Program-made: the position numbers and the translations under genes
Shown here: positions 1-12,409 of the stretch, in pieces
Position numbering within the stretch: the first letter of the stretch is position 1
Layout: each line of letters begins with the position of its first letter
The notes under the pieces: generated by a model
Told to the model about the DNA's origin: nothing
Databases searched by the model: none
What the model saw: the letters and a program-made list of their open reading frames with translations, nothing else
Assembly: GCF_010669145.1 (NCBI RefSeq)
Contig: NZ_CP048635.1
Location: 1,075,001 to 1,139,000 of the forward strand
From: Rhizobium oryzihabitans
Lineage (GTDB): Bacteria; Pseudomonadota; Alphaproteobacteria; Rhizobiales; Rhizobiaceae
Direction of reading: 5' to 3'
DNA length: 64,000 nucleotides

Positions 1-172
1 TCGATGTCATCAAGAACGATCTGATTGTAAAAGGTAATCAGATTTTGTTGGTTAGCGGCTGCCGAGAGGTGACCGTATGGCCAGATTTGGAACCCCTTCG
101 AGCGCAAGCGAGGAGGATCAAGAATTCCAAATCAAGCAAATATGGATGAGCATAGACAATGAGAACGAAGAA
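1..172 (+). other. End of the 16S-23S rRNA internal spacer
   Basis: Sequence just upstream of the 23S rRNA. No tRNA can be folded in it, so any spacer tRNAs lie to the left of the window. Bases 163-174 are the exact reverse complement of 3043-3054, which makes a 12-bp stem bringing the two ends of the 23S precursor together, the usual RNase III processing stalk. Confidence 0.8.
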
Positions 173-3046
<2,874 letters not shown>

Positions 3047-3300
3047 CTTCGTTCCCATTGAATATGTTCATCAAGCAAAGCTTGATGACATCATTGTTCT
3101 GTCCTGACGCCCGAAGGGCTCCGGACGGGCCGCGCCATAGGGCGCGACGACCTCTGGTCTGTATGGCTGCCACGCTCATTGTTGAGCAAGGGAGCAATAC
3201 GGACGGGTCACAGAAAGACGTGTTAAATTAAATGAAGCGCAAGCTTCCCAGCTTCTCGAAAACAACACTCATGTGAAAACATGAACTCTGTTGCGTTTTG

Positions 3301-3422
3301 CCGACCTGGTGGTTATCGCGGGGCGGCTGCACCCGTTCCCTTTCCGAACACGGCCGTGAAACGCCCCAGCGCCAATGGTACTTCGTCTCAAGACGCGGGA
3401 GAGTAGGTCGCTGCCAGGTCTG
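3301..3422 (+). rRNA. rrf: 5S ribosomal RNA
   Basis: Terminal stem formed by GACCTGG (3303-3309) and CCAGGTC (3414-3420), with the conserved loop sequence TCCGAACACGG between them. The length of about 120 bases and the position after 23S fit a standard rRNA operon. Ends may be off by a few bases. Confidence 0.95.
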
Positions 3423-3474
3423 CAAAACGCAACAAACATCTTCTCAATCACACTTCGGCCCAGCCGATACCAAG

Positions 3475-3496
3475 GGCCGCATCAAGCGGCCTTTTT
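3475..3496 (+). terminator. Rho-independent terminator between 5S and tRNA-fMet
   Basis: GGCCGC (3475-3480), a five-base loop and GCGGCC (3486-3491), followed by TTTTT. It would end or reduce rRNA operon transcription before the initiator tRNA, which may then depend on read-through or its own promoter. Confidence 0.7.
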
Positions 3497-3643
3497 GCAT
3501 TCCGGGACATAAAACCATAAGGCAAACGCCTCGTGCGTCCCTCACAGGAGACAAATCGCCTTCGGCAATTTGATCCGGCAGTATAGATCACAGCTTCGCT
3601 GTGATGCAGTCGCGATAAATCCAATAGGGATTTACGCCGGTAA

Positions 3644-3722
<79 letters not shown>

Positions 3723-3730
3723 ATCAACAA

Positions 3731-3762
3731 AACTCCTGTGGCAAGGCTGCGGGAGTTTTTTG
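3731..3762 (+). terminator. Rho-independent terminator after tRNA-fMet
   Basis: AACTCCTG (3731-3738) pairs with CGGGAGTT (3750-3757, one T-G pair) and runs into six or more T. It closes the rRNA-tRNA transcription unit. Confidence 0.8.
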
Positions 3763-4188
3763 TTTCTGTCGATCCTCCAGAAGCGCAAAACTCACGATCA
3801 CTGGAAAATCAAGCTTTTGTCTCCCCTGCCATGCAGCGACAGTCTATCCGAAAGCTTCTGCCGGACATTGCCACTATGAGGCTGGCAAGCCAGTACTGGG
3901 CCAGTGAGGTGGATGGGTTCTCGACTAAGCATCGAAGTCGCGATTGGTCGCGCACTTTCAGGAACTGTCGCGAGCGACATTTGGACATCCCGAAGCTGAA
4001 CCGACCGACATCAGCGCCGTGATGGCAAAAATAGAAGAGATAGTGTTGAGCTTTAGAGTGCCTGAAGACAGGCTTCCCGTGATCGGCCTCTATTTCTTTT
4101 GCAAGTTCATTGCGCCGCAAGCCCAGCGCTCCGCGACGTGTTGGATATTTGAAGCCGAGTTGCAGGAGCCGAGCCTGCCGGGCCACCA
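3763..4188. other. Intergenic stretch with no recognisable gene
   Basis: About 430 bases between the rRNA operon terminator and the end of the LysR gene. Short frames exist on both strands but none has a convincing ribosome binding site or recognisable protein family. I see no repeat, tRNA or insertion-sequence end here. Confidence 0.5.
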
Positions 4189-5408
4189 TTAGTTCGTCAT
4201 GTCAAGCAGCTGAAGAACCCGCTGCGCCATATCTGTGCCTCTGTCATCGGCGCGCCAGGCTAATAGCAATGGAACGGAAAATGTCATCGGCAATGGGATT
4301 TTCGTCACCTTGGGGAGGTTATTCCCACGCCGGACGGCAATATCGAACAATATCCGTGGCCCACAATCAGCTGCACTGCCACCGGTATGCTGTCGATCTC
4401 AATCAACTGCACCTTTGATAGCCACGTAGGTCCAAGCAGATGCTCTAGGAAGCTTTCGGCCGTCTGGCGCAGTCCGGAGGCGCGGGAAGGTAGTACCAGA
4501 GGGTGCTTAAGGATCGCCTCGCGCATCTGTGACGGCGAATCTGCATCCGTCAATTCAGGTGCTTCGTGCTGCAGGAAACATGAAAGGTGGCTGCGCAGAA
4601 CCTCACGGCTGAGGAGCCGCGAATTGTTGACTGGCATGTCGACAAGGACTGCATCGTATCGCTGTTGTTCAAGTCCTTCCAGCAGACTGTCTGCAAGTCC
4701 GGGCCGCATCAGCAGCGGTGTGTCGAAACGGCGTGCCCAGTTGGCGGCAATTCGTGCCAGAATAATTGCCGACGGGCTGTCCGTCGTTGCAGGAGGAATG
4801 CCGCCGAATGACCAATGCCGCAAATGCCGCTTGAAACGCAGGGCGGATGTGGAGTCCAGCGCAGCCCAGATGTCGCGTAACTTGTTGACGTGGGGCGATA
4901 TGCGCAGCCCCTCGGGCGACGCGCGCGAGCCGCTGCGGGTCCGTTCAAAAAGCCGGACGCCCAGATTGTCCTCCAGCATCGCCATCATCCGCGTCAGCTG
5001 TGGTTGCCCGATTTGAAGCCTCAATGCGGATTTACGGATCGAGCCAGATTCGAGAATGTCCACGAAGCGGAAGAGTGCAATCAGCGACACGCTTCTCTGA
5101 TAAATATCTTTCGTATGGTCATCGCCGCACTTGCCATGGATCGAGAAGATTTCATGGGCGGCCTGCGCGAGATAAGGGCCAAGTCTCCCGCCTTCCGCCG
5201 TCAGGATCAGGCCTTTTGCGCCCTGCACGAAAAGCTTGACGGAGAGGGCGGTTTCCAGGCGGTTGACGGCGTCCGATACGGTTGAAACCGGAATTCCCGT
5301 TGTATTGGACGCAAGGTGGATGCCGCCGAGCCGAACCACCTGGTCACATAAAAGAATCGTCGAAACCTTCACCGCCCACGCCTCGTCTTGGCCTTCCCAT
5401 TTCGGCAT
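4189..5408 (-). CDS. LysR-type regulator with two tandem winged-helix domains (frameshifted near the end)
   Basis: Likely regulator of the divergent ergothioneine-type operon. The N terminus carries two LysR-like helix-turn-helix domains in a row: one around residues 20-75 (STVSDAVNRLETALSVKLF) and a second around residues 112-170 (QPQLTRMMAMLEDNLGVRLF), followed by a LysR effector-binding region. LysR proteins normally have one such domain and about 300 residues; the repaired protein is about 406. As read, the frame ends at 4305 after ILPSGVG. Adding one G to the GGG run (4324-4326 on the plus strand) restores a normal LysR tail with the sequence LLLAWRADDRGTDMAQRVL and a stop at 4189. The effector is unknown; thiourocanate or ergothioneine would be a sensible guess. 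Confidence 0.8.
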
Positions 5409-5480
5409 CGTCTGTCCGGATTTTGGGATATACCACTAATTTAATTGTGCCTCATAGTCGAAATATGACAGGAGGACGAC
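5409..5480. promoter_or_regulatory. Divergent promoter region between LysR and the amidohydrolase operon
   Basis: A 72-base AT-rich gap between two divergent starts, the place where a LysR regulator usually binds its own and the target promoter. An AGGAGG ribosome binding site lies at about 5470-5475 before the ATG at 5481. No operator could be defined with confidence. Confidence 0.5.
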
Positions 5481-6863
5481 ATGGCGGATTTCGATACGGT
5501 TTTGGCGGGACGGGTCATTCTGACCGACCGCGAGATTTCTCGAGGTTTCGTGGCCATTCGCGAGGGGAAAACGGCACTCATCGGAGAGGGGCCGGCGCCG
5601 GCTGGACGAGAAAATCATGATTTCGGCACCGGCCTTCTATTGCCTGGCGCCATAGACGCACAGGTGCATTCGCTGTCGCAAAAGGGGGCCGAAGGTTTTG
5701 CGGCCTCGACCCGTGCGGCGGCGGCGGGCGGCGTCACGACAATCGTGGACATGCCCTATGATGAGGGCAATCTTGTGTGTTCCGCCGAGGCCGTCAGGCG
5801 CAAGGTCGCGATGATCGACGAAGAGGCGCGCATCGACGTTGCGCTTTATGGCACTGTCGATCCGCAAGAGGGGTCTGCCCGCATTGCCGAACAGGCGGCG
5901 GCGGGAGTTTGCGCCTACAAATTCTCGACCTTCGGCACAGATCCTCAACGCTTTCCGCGTATCCCACCTGCGCTGCTTCGCGCCTGTTTCGCCGAGATTG
6001 CAAAGACCGGGCTTGCCGCTGGCGTGCACAATGAGGACGACGCCTATGTCCGCGCCGCGATTTCCGAGGTGGAGGCATCCGGTATAACCGACTGGCGTGC
6101 GCACGGTCTGTCACGTCCCGAACTGGCCGAGACGCTGGCGATGCTGCAGATTTACGAAACTGGCGCCGAGACGGATTGCCCGGCGCATGTCGTCCATTGC
6201 TCCGTCAGCCGCGGCTACGAAATCGCCGAGATGTATCGCAGGAACGGCCGATATTCCTCCGTCGAATGCTGCATTCACTACCTTGTTCTGGATGAGGAGA
6301 ACGATGTCGCGCGGCTTGGCGGCAAGGCCAAGATCAACCCGCCGATACGCGCCCGCAAAGAAGTGGAGGCGATCTGGCGCCATCTGGCGGAAGGGCGGGT
6401 GTCGATGGTGTCTACCGATCATGTGAGCTGGAGCGAGGACCGCAAGACCAATCCCGATATGCTGAAAAATGCCTCTGGCGTCCCGGGGCTGGAGGTGATG
6501 GTGCCGCTCTTCGTCAAGGGCGCGATCGCACGCGGTGTGCCGCTGGTGTGGGCGGCCCGGCTGATGGCCGAAAATCCGGCCCGGCATTTTCGTCTGGATC
6601 ACCAGAAAGGCGGGTTGCAGGTCGGGCGTGACGCCGACGTCATGGTGCTCGTCGATCGGCCCATGGTGTATGACGCAACCACCAGTCCTCACTCCATTGC
6701 GGGGTGGTCGCCTTATCACGGCATGGAACTGCCCTGGACGGTCGCAGCCACCTGGCGGCGAGGCGAGATGGTCTTTGACGGTGAAAACGTGCTGGCTGCG
6801 CCGGGGACTGGCATTTTTGTGCGGCCGCCCGAAACACTTGGTCTACGCAAGGTGCTGTTGTGA
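5481..6863 (+). CDS. Cyclic amidohydrolase, likely hydantoin-5-propionate amidohydrolase
   Basis: A 460-residue member of the amidohydrolase superfamily (allantoinase/hydantoinase/dihydroorotase branch), which opens cyclic amide rings. Metal ligands visible are the carbamylated-lysine candidate K147 (AYKFS), H183 (GVHNEDD), H239 (VVHCS) and D313 (STDHVSW). The first metal motif, HxH in the family, reads Q61-V-H63, so one usual histidine is replaced. It is the first gene of the rightward operon and overlaps the next by ATGA-type coupling. With the downstream N-carbamoyl amidohydrolase and desulfurase, the predicted step is hydantoin-5-propionate to N-carbamoyl-glutamate. An allantoinase role is less likely because no other ureide gene is near. 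Confidence 0.75.
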   Translation: MADFDTVLAGRVILTDREISRGFVAIREGKTALIGEGPAPAGRENHDFGTGLLLPGAIDAQVHSLSQKGAEGFAASTRAAAAGGVTTIVDMPYDEGNLVCSAEAVRRKVAMIDEEARIDVALYGTVDPQEGSARIAEQAAAGVCAYKFSTFGTDPQRFPRIPPALLRACFAEIAKTGLAAGVHNEDDAYVRAAISEVEASGITDWRAHGLSRPELAETLAMLQIYETGAETDCPAHVVHCSVSRGYEIAEMYRRNGRYSSVECCIHYLVLDEENDVARLGGKAKINPPIRARKEVEAIWRHLAEGRVSMVSTDHVSWSEDRKTNPDMLKNASGVPGLEVMVPLFVKGAIARGVPLVWAARLMAENPARHFRLDHQKGGLQVGRDADVMVLVDRPMVYDATTSPHSIAGWSPYHGMELPWTVAATWRRGEMVFDGENVLAAPGTGIFVRPPETLGLRKVLL

Positions 6864-8101
6864 TGCGCCGCAATCTCGACGCGTCAATAAAGGACATAGA
6901 AGCGGATCTCGACGCACTGGCGCAGATTACCGATCCGGAACGTCCCTGGACCCGCCGCGCCTTCTCGCCCCGTTTTGATGAAGGGCGCGACTATCTTCGG
7001 CGACGTTTCCTGGGTGAAGGATTAAATGTCTCGACGGATGCGGGCGGGAACCTGATCGGCCGCCGCGAAGGTACCGAGCCGCAGGCCGGAACGATCATGC
7101 TGGGTTCGCATTCCGACACCGTGCCGGACGGCGGACGTTTTGATGGTGTTGCCGGTGTCGTCGTTGCATTGGAGGTCGCACGCATTCTCTCGCGGCGCGA
7201 TGTTGCCTTGCGGCACAACCTGGCCGTCGTCGATTTTCTTGCTGAAGAAGTCTCCATTTTCGGCGTTTCCTGCATCGGTTCGCGAGCGATGGCGGGCGTT
7301 CTGCCGCAGGACTGGCTGAGGCGTATCAGTAACGGGCGCGATCTGGCGACGGCCATACGCGATGTGGGCGGCAAGCCGGAAAGTCTTGAAGCTCCCTTGG
7401 CTGATGACCTGAAGGCCTTTCTGGAACTGCACATCGAGCAGGGGCCGGTTCTCGAACGGGAAAAGATTGCGCTTGGGGTGGTGACAACCATTGTCGGCAT
7501 CAATCGCGTCGAGATCGAGGTGACGGGTCGTCCCGATCATGCCGGCACGACCCCGATGGGGTTGCGCGCGGATGCCCTCGTCGCTGCGGCGCGGATCGTA
7601 AGTGAGATCGAGCGGTACGCGACGGAGCTTTCCCGTGGTCCCGGCCATTTCACCGCAACTGTGGGCGAGTTCGAAATCTCCCCCAACGCCGCCAATGTGG
7701 TGCCGGGCCGGGTCCGCATGCTGGTTGATATCCGCGCCGAGCGGGCCGAGGACAAGGAAGCATTCGTATCCTGGCTGACCGGACTTGATGCGGACGGTGA
7801 AAACGCGATCGAGGCGCGGTTGATTTCCGCCAATCCCGGCGTGCAGATGGATGATGGATTGCAGGAGACGCTGGCAAAGGCCGCCGATGGGCTGGACACG
7901 CCCTATCGAAAGATGGTGTCGGGCGCGGGTCATGACGCGGCATTCATGGCACGGCTATGTCCTTCGGCGATGCTCTTCGTCCCTTGCCGCGACGGTCGGT
8001 CCCATTGCCCGGAAGAATGGGCCGATGCAGCCGATCTCGCTTTGGCGGCTGAAGTTCTGGCGAACACGATTATGGAATTGGACAGAAAAAGGGAGGGCTG
8101 A
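6863..8101 (+). CDS. Zn-dependent N-carbamoyl-L-amino acid amidohydrolase, likely N-carbamoyl-glutamate specific
   Basis: A 412-residue M20/amidase-hydantoinase family enzyme that removes a carbamoyl group as CO2 and ammonia. The metal-binding blocks are present: GSHSDTVPDGGRFDG near residue 90, the EE pair at about 130, LELHIEQGP near 192, and GAGHDAAFM near 355. The dimerisation-lid motif with the conserved GRPDHAGTTPM is at about 224. ATG at 6863 overlaps the upstream TGA (ATGA); a GTG three bases earlier is possible. Position between a ring-opening hydrolase and the desulfurase suggests the final step to glutamate. By sequence alone allantoate amidohydrolase is an alternative. Confidence 0.75.
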   Translation: MRRNLDASIKDIEADLDALAQITDPERPWTRRAFSPRFDEGRDYLRRRFLGEGLNVSTDAGGNLIGRREGTEPQAGTIMLGSHSDTVPDGGRFDGVAGVVVALEVARILSRRDVALRHNLAVVDFLAEEVSIFGVSCIGSRAMAGVLPQDWLRRISNGRDLATAIRDVGGKPESLEAPLADDLKAFLELHIEQGPVLEREKIALGVVTTIVGINRVEIEVTGRPDHAGTTPMGLRADALVAAARIVSEIERYATELSRGPGHFTATVGEFEISPNAANVVPGRVRMLVDIRAERAEDKEAFVSWLTGLDADGENAIEARLISANPGVQMDDGLQETLAKAADGLDTPYRKMVSGAGHDAAFMARLCPSAMLFVPCRDGRSHCPEEWADAADLALAAEVLANTIMELDRKREG

Positions 8102-8103
8102 AA

Positions 8104-9195
8104 GTGGCCAGAATTCTGACGGAGAAGGATGTGGAACCCGCGGTGCGGGGAGGCGCGGTCTATGCGGCAGGGGGTGGCGGCTGGGTCCACCACGGACGGA
8201 TGCTGGGCTATGCCGCGGTGAACGCCGGTGCGCCTGAACTCGTCTCCATCGACGAATTGAACGAAGATGACTGGGTGGCGACGGCTGCCGCCATCGGTGC
8301 GCCGGCCTCCACGACGCCCTGGGAAATGCGGGGCGTGGATTATGTCAAGGCCGTGCAGCTTTTGCAGGATGAGCTTGGTGCGAAGGTCGCGGCCCTGATG
8401 ATCGGGCAGAACGGCAAGTCCTCGACCCTCAACGCATGGCTGCCTTCGGCTATCCTCGGCTGCAAGGTGCTGGACGCGGTGGGTGACATGCGCGCCCATC
8501 CGACCGGCGACATGGGGGCGATCGGCATGGCCGGTAAACCGGACCAGTCAATTCAGACGGCGGTTGGCGGAAATCGCGATCAGAACCGCTATATCGAACT
8601 CGTAACGCGCGGCGCAACTGGCCGCATTTCTCCCATCCTGCGCACGGCCTCCGACATGTCGGGCGGTTTCATCGCCTCGGCCCGCAATCCGGTTCGCGCC
8701 GGCTACGTTGCGAAGAATGCGGCGCTCGGCGGAATTTCCAAGGCGCTGGAGCTTGGTCACGCAATCCTCGCCGCCGAACCTCGAGGGCATGCGGCCGTTC
8801 TCGACGCGATCCTTTCGACCACCGGCGGCAGGATCATGATTGAAGGAGAGATCACGGCGAAGGATGTCGTTTATACGAATGAGGCTTTCGACGTCGGTAC
8901 GGTCACCATCGGCAGGGGCGATGCGGCGCTGACCCTGCATGTGATGAACGAATACATGGCGGTCGATGCGGTCGATGGCCGTCGTCTCGCAACCTTTCCG
9001 GACGTCATCACCACATTGTCGCAGGAGATCGAACCGCTGTCTGTCGGTGAGCTGAAGGTAGGCATGAAGATCCACCTGCTGCATGTCCCGAAGACCCTCA
9101 TTCCGATCGGCGCGGGTCTGATGGACCCGGCGATCTATGTCCACCCCGAAAAGGTCATGGGTATCAACCTGACCAACTACGCATTGGAGGCCTGA
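8104..9195 (+). CDS. DUF917/S-methyl-thiohydantoin desulfurase family protein, likely thiohydantoin-propionate desulfhydrase
   Basis: A 363-residue protein with the glycine-rich N terminus (AVYAAGGGGW near residue 20) and overall layout of the DUF917 family, now linked to desulfuration of thiohydantoins. In ergothioneine breakdown, hydration of thiourocanate gives a 2-thiohydantoin-propionate that must lose sulfide to become hydantoin-propionate; this gene fits that step. GTG start at 8104 is chosen because GGGAGG lies 7 bases upstream, three bases after the preceding stop. Family membership is recognised from sequence; substrate is inferred from neighbours. Confidence 0.7.
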   Translation: MARILTEKDVEPAVRGGAVYAAGGGGWVHHGRMLGYAAVNAGAPELVSIDELNEDDWVATAAAIGAPASTTPWEMRGVDYVKAVQLLQDELGAKVAALMIGQNGKSSTLNAWLPSAILGCKVLDAVGDMRAHPTGDMGAIGMAGKPDQSIQTAVGGNRDQNRYIELVTRGATGRISPILRTASDMSGGFIASARNPVRAGYVAKNAALGGISKALELGHAILAAEPRGHAAVLDAILSTTGGRIMIEGEITAKDVVYTNEAFDVGTVTIGRGDAALTLHVMNEYMAVDAVDGRRLATFPDVITTLSQEIEPLSVGELKVGMKIHLLHVPKTLIPIGAGLMDPAIYVHPEKVMGINLTNYALEA

Positions 9196-9197
9196 AG

Positions 9198-10856
9198 ATG
9201 CCGAGAGAAAATCCCCGCAATCCCGGCTTCCCGATCCCTTCAGGCCCAGACCTTCGCGCGAAGGGCTGGCGGCAGGAAGCGCTGCTGCGCCTTATGGAAA
9301 ACGTGCTGGCTGTCGGTGAAGACCCCGAAAACCTCGTCGTCTACGCAGCACTCGGGAAGGCGGCCCGCAACAAGGCCGCATATGATGCCATCGTACGCGC
9401 ATTGACGACCATGGATGAGGATCAGACACTCGTCATTCAGTCGGGAAAGCCGGTCGGCTTGATGAAGACTTCGACCGAGGCCCCGATGGTCATCATGGCC
9501 AATTGCAACATGGTCGGCCAATGGGCCAAGGCCGAGAATTTTTATGCTCTCGAACGCAAGGGCCTCATATGCTGGGGCGGCCTGACTGCGGGGGCATGGC
9601 AATATATCGGCTCGCAGGGCGTCATTCAGGGCACCTATGAAATCTTCATGCGCATTGCCGAACGCCGCTTCGGCGGCACGCTGAACGGGCGTTTCGTATT
9701 GACCGCGGGCCTTGGCGGCATGGGAGGCGCACAGCCGCTTGCCGGCCGCATGGCGGGCGCGGCCATCCTGTGCGTGGAGATCAATCCGGAACGGGCCCGC
9801 ACCCGCAAGGATATCGGCTATCTGGACGAGATTGCCGATGATCTCGATAGCGCACTGGCGCGGATTGAAGAGGCCCGTTCGAAGGGTGAGGCGCTGTCCG
9901 TCGGCCTTGTCGGCAATGCAGCGGAAATCTATCCCGAAATAGCCGCGCGCGGGATCATCCCGGATATAGTGACCGACCAGACCTCCGCCCACGATCTCGT
10001 TTATGGCTATATTCCAATCGGTTACGATCTGGAACGGGTACGCCGCCTGCGCAGCCAGAATCCGGATGAGCTGATCGAGGCTGGCAGGGCGTCGATTGCC
10101 AAACAGGTAACAGCCATGCTGGAATTCCAGCGGGCCGGCTCGGAGGTTTTCGACAATGGCAACCTGATCCGCACGCAGGCGCAGGCCGGCGGCGTTGCTG
10201 ACGCCTTCGACATTCCGGTCTTCACTGAAGCTTATCTGCGCCCGCTGTTCTGCCGGGCGATTGGTCCCTTCCGCTGGATGGCCCTGTCGGGCGAGGCCTC
10301 GGACATTGCGCGGATAGACGAGCTGGTGCTGGAGATGTTTCCGGACAACAAGATCGTCACCAACTGGATTTCACTGGCGCGCAAGCATGTTCCGTTCGAG
10401 GGGCTGCCGGCGCGCATCGCCTGGCTCGGCCATGGCGAAAGAAGTGCACTCGCACGGCGGGTCAACGCTCTGGTCGCTTCGGGCGAATTGAAGGGGCCGG
10501 TTGCCTTCTCTCGCGATCACCTCGATTCAGCGGGCATGGCGCATCCGAATATCATGACGGAGAACATGCTCGACGGTTCGGACGCCATCGCCGACTGGCC
10601 GCTTCTCGATGCGATGTTGCTCTGCGCTTCGCGCGCCGACCTCGTCGCGCTTCATTCCGGCGGTGGGGGATATGCGGGTTTCATGACCTCGGCAGGGGTC
10701 ACGATCGTCGCTGACGGCACCAATGCGGCTGACGACCGGCTTTCGCAATCACTCGACAATGATACCGGGCTCGGCGTCATCCGTTACGCGGATGCGGGCT
10801 ATGCCGAGGCACAGGATGAAATTGCCAGCAAGGGCATAAATCACGTGCAGATCTGA
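9198..10856 (+). CDS. Urocanate hydratase homologue, likely thiourocanate hydratase
   Basis: A 552-residue protein aligning along its whole length with HutU urocanate hydratases, which use tightly bound NAD+ as an electrophile. The NAD-binding TAGLGGMGGAQP (about 169-180), the TDQTSAHD block and LRPLFCRAIGPFRW (about 345-358) are kept. Two pocket regions differ: where HutU has an arginine in an RETE-type motif after DHLDS, this protein has HPNIMTE (about 449-455), and LHHGGG becomes LHSGGGG (about 485). No hutH, hutI or hutG is present, and a desulfurase-family gene directly precedes it, so thiourocanate is the more likely substrate. Ordinary HutU remains possible. Confidence 0.75.
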   Translation: MPRENPRNPGFPIPSGPDLRAKGWRQEALLRLMENVLAVGEDPENLVVYAALGKAARNKAAYDAIVRALTTMDEDQTLVIQSGKPVGLMKTSTEAPMVIMANCNMVGQWAKAENFYALERKGLICWGGLTAGAWQYIGSQGVIQGTYEIFMRIAERRFGGTLNGRFVLTAGLGGMGGAQPLAGRMAGAAILCVEINPERARTRKDIGYLDEIADDLDSALARIEEARSKGEALSVGLVGNAAEIYPEIAARGIIPDIVTDQTSAHDLVYGYIPIGYDLERVRRLRSQNPDELIEAGRASIAKQVTAMLEFQRAGSEVFDNGNLIRTQAQAGGVADAFDIPVFTEAYLRPLFCRAIGPFRWMALSGEASDIARIDELVLEMFPDNKIVTNWISLARKHVPFEGLPARIAWLGHGERSALARRVNALVASGELKGPVAFSRDHLDSAGMAHPNIMTENMLDGSDAIADWPLLDAMLLCASRADLVALHSGGGGYAGFMTSAGVTIVADGTNAADDRLSQSLDNDTGLGVIRYADAGYAEAQDEIASKGINHVQI

Positions 10857-10959
10857 CAGGTCAAAGCGAGGAGACGCCATCAATCGCCACGAAGGGCGGA
10901 AAATTACGATCACCAATCAACATCGCCTGCTGCCACCGGCAGGCCAAGAGGGGACAATA

Positions 10960-12267
10960 ATGGAAAAAACATATCAAAATTTGTCAGTGACACCGGCCAG
11001 ACGGTCATCACCGGAGCGCGCTGTTGCGGCAGCATCGATAGGCAACGCCCTGGAATGGTATGACTTCACCGTCTATGCGCTGTTTGCAATCTACATCGCC
11101 CATAATTTCTTTCCCGGCGGCGATCACACGGTCGAACTCGTGAGAGCCTTCCTCGCCTTTGGGCTAGGCTTCGTGATCCGCCCCCTGGGAGCCATCGTGA
11201 TCGGGGTCTATGGCGACAAGGCCGGCCGAAAGGCCGCACTGTTCCTGACCATCATGATCATGGCGGCGGGCACCCTGCTGATCGCGGTGGCGCCGACCTA
11301 TGCCGCGATTGGTGTGGGAGCGCCGCTCATGATCCTTGCCGGACGAGTCCTTCAGGGCTTCTCTGCGGGTGGAGAAATCGGCGGAGCGGCCGCCTTTCTT
11401 GTCGAACATGCGCCCGCTGATAAGAAAGGCAAATATGCTTCCTGGCTGCAGGCAAGCATGGCGATTTCCAACATCATGGGTGCACTCGTCGCCTTTGCGG
11501 TTACCTCGCTTCTGACGGAGCAGGAGATCGGAGACTGGGGCTGGCGGATTCCGTTCTTCATTGGCGTATTGATCGCGCCGGTGGGTCTTTGGTTGCGCAA
11601 GACGCTGGACGAAACGCCGGCTTTTCAGGCTGAACAGGCAAGTCTGGAGAACCAGTCCGCCAAAACACCCCTGAAGCTCGTCTTCTCGGACTATTTCGGC
11701 CATCTGATCAAAGGCTTCGCTTTCTCGATCCTGTGGGCGGTTTGCGTTTATGTGCTGATCATCTACATGCCGATCTTCGTTCAGCGTGCTTTCGGTTTCA
11801 GCCCTTCGGAGGCGTTTACGGCATCGCTGATTGGTAACGTCTTCCTTGCCGTCGGTTGCGTCAGCGCCGGCAGCATTTCGGACAGGATCGGTCGACGCTT
11901 GATGCTCGCCATTGCCGCCGGCGCAATGCTGGTCGCTGTCTATCCCCTGATCTGGTGGCTGCAATCTTCGCCGACGCTGACGACGCTCATCATCGTGCAA
12001 AGCCTCTTCTGCATCATGGTCTCGGGATATGTCGGGGTCGCGCCCGCAACCCTCTCTGAGGTTTTCCCGACGAATATCCGCACCACCGGCATGTCATTGG
12101 CCTACAATGCCGCCGTAACGATCTTCGGAGGATTTGCCCCGGCGACGCTGACGTGGCTTGGCAGCACGGGCATCGGTTATCACGCGCCCGGATTTTACGT
12201 CATGGCCGCCGCATTCATATCGCTGATAGCGGTCCTGATCCTGCCGAAGCCGTATTCCACGAACTAA
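10960..12267 (+). CDS. MFS transporter of the metabolite:H+ symporter (MHS) family
   Basis: A 435-residue, twelve-helix inner-membrane symporter. The N-terminal NALEWYDFTVY and the loop GDKAGRKAAL are typical of the MHS group that includes ProP and citrate or shikimate carriers. It starts 103 bases after the hydratase and precedes the exported lyase, so it belongs to the same operon or regulon. If the lyase works in the periplasm, this carrier would import its product (thiourocanate); otherwise it may import ergothioneine itself. The choice is inference. Confidence 0.8.
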   Translation: MEKTYQNLSVTPARRSSPERAVAAASIGNALEWYDFTVYALFAIYIAHNFFPGGDHTVELVRAFLAFGLGFVIRPLGAIVIGVYGDKAGRKAALFLTIMIMAAGTLLIAVAPTYAAIGVGAPLMILAGRVLQGFSAGGEIGGAAAFLVEHAPADKKGKYASWLQASMAISNIMGALVAFAVTSLLTEQEIGDWGWRIPFFIGVLIAPVGLWLRKTLDETPAFQAEQASLENQSAKTPLKLVFSDYFGHLIKGFAFSILWAVCVYVLIIYMPIFVQRAFGFSPSEAFTASLIGNVFLAVGCVSAGSISDRIGRRLMLAIAAGAMLVAVYPLIWWLQSSPTLTTLIIVQSLFCIMVSGYVGVAPATLSEVFPTNIRTTGMSLAYNAAVTIFGGFAPATLTWLGSTGIGYHAPGFYVMAAAFISLIAVLILPKPYSTN

Positions 12268-12409
12268 AGGAGATGGGCCGCTCAAGGCCCAGCTCGCCCA
12301 ATTGCTCCACCCGTCATGTCTGGAAGTTTCCAGTCGAAGCGAAGCCGTTTCGACGCCGGACAGTGCTGCAAACATGACGGCATAATAATAACCAACACAA
12401 GGGAACATC

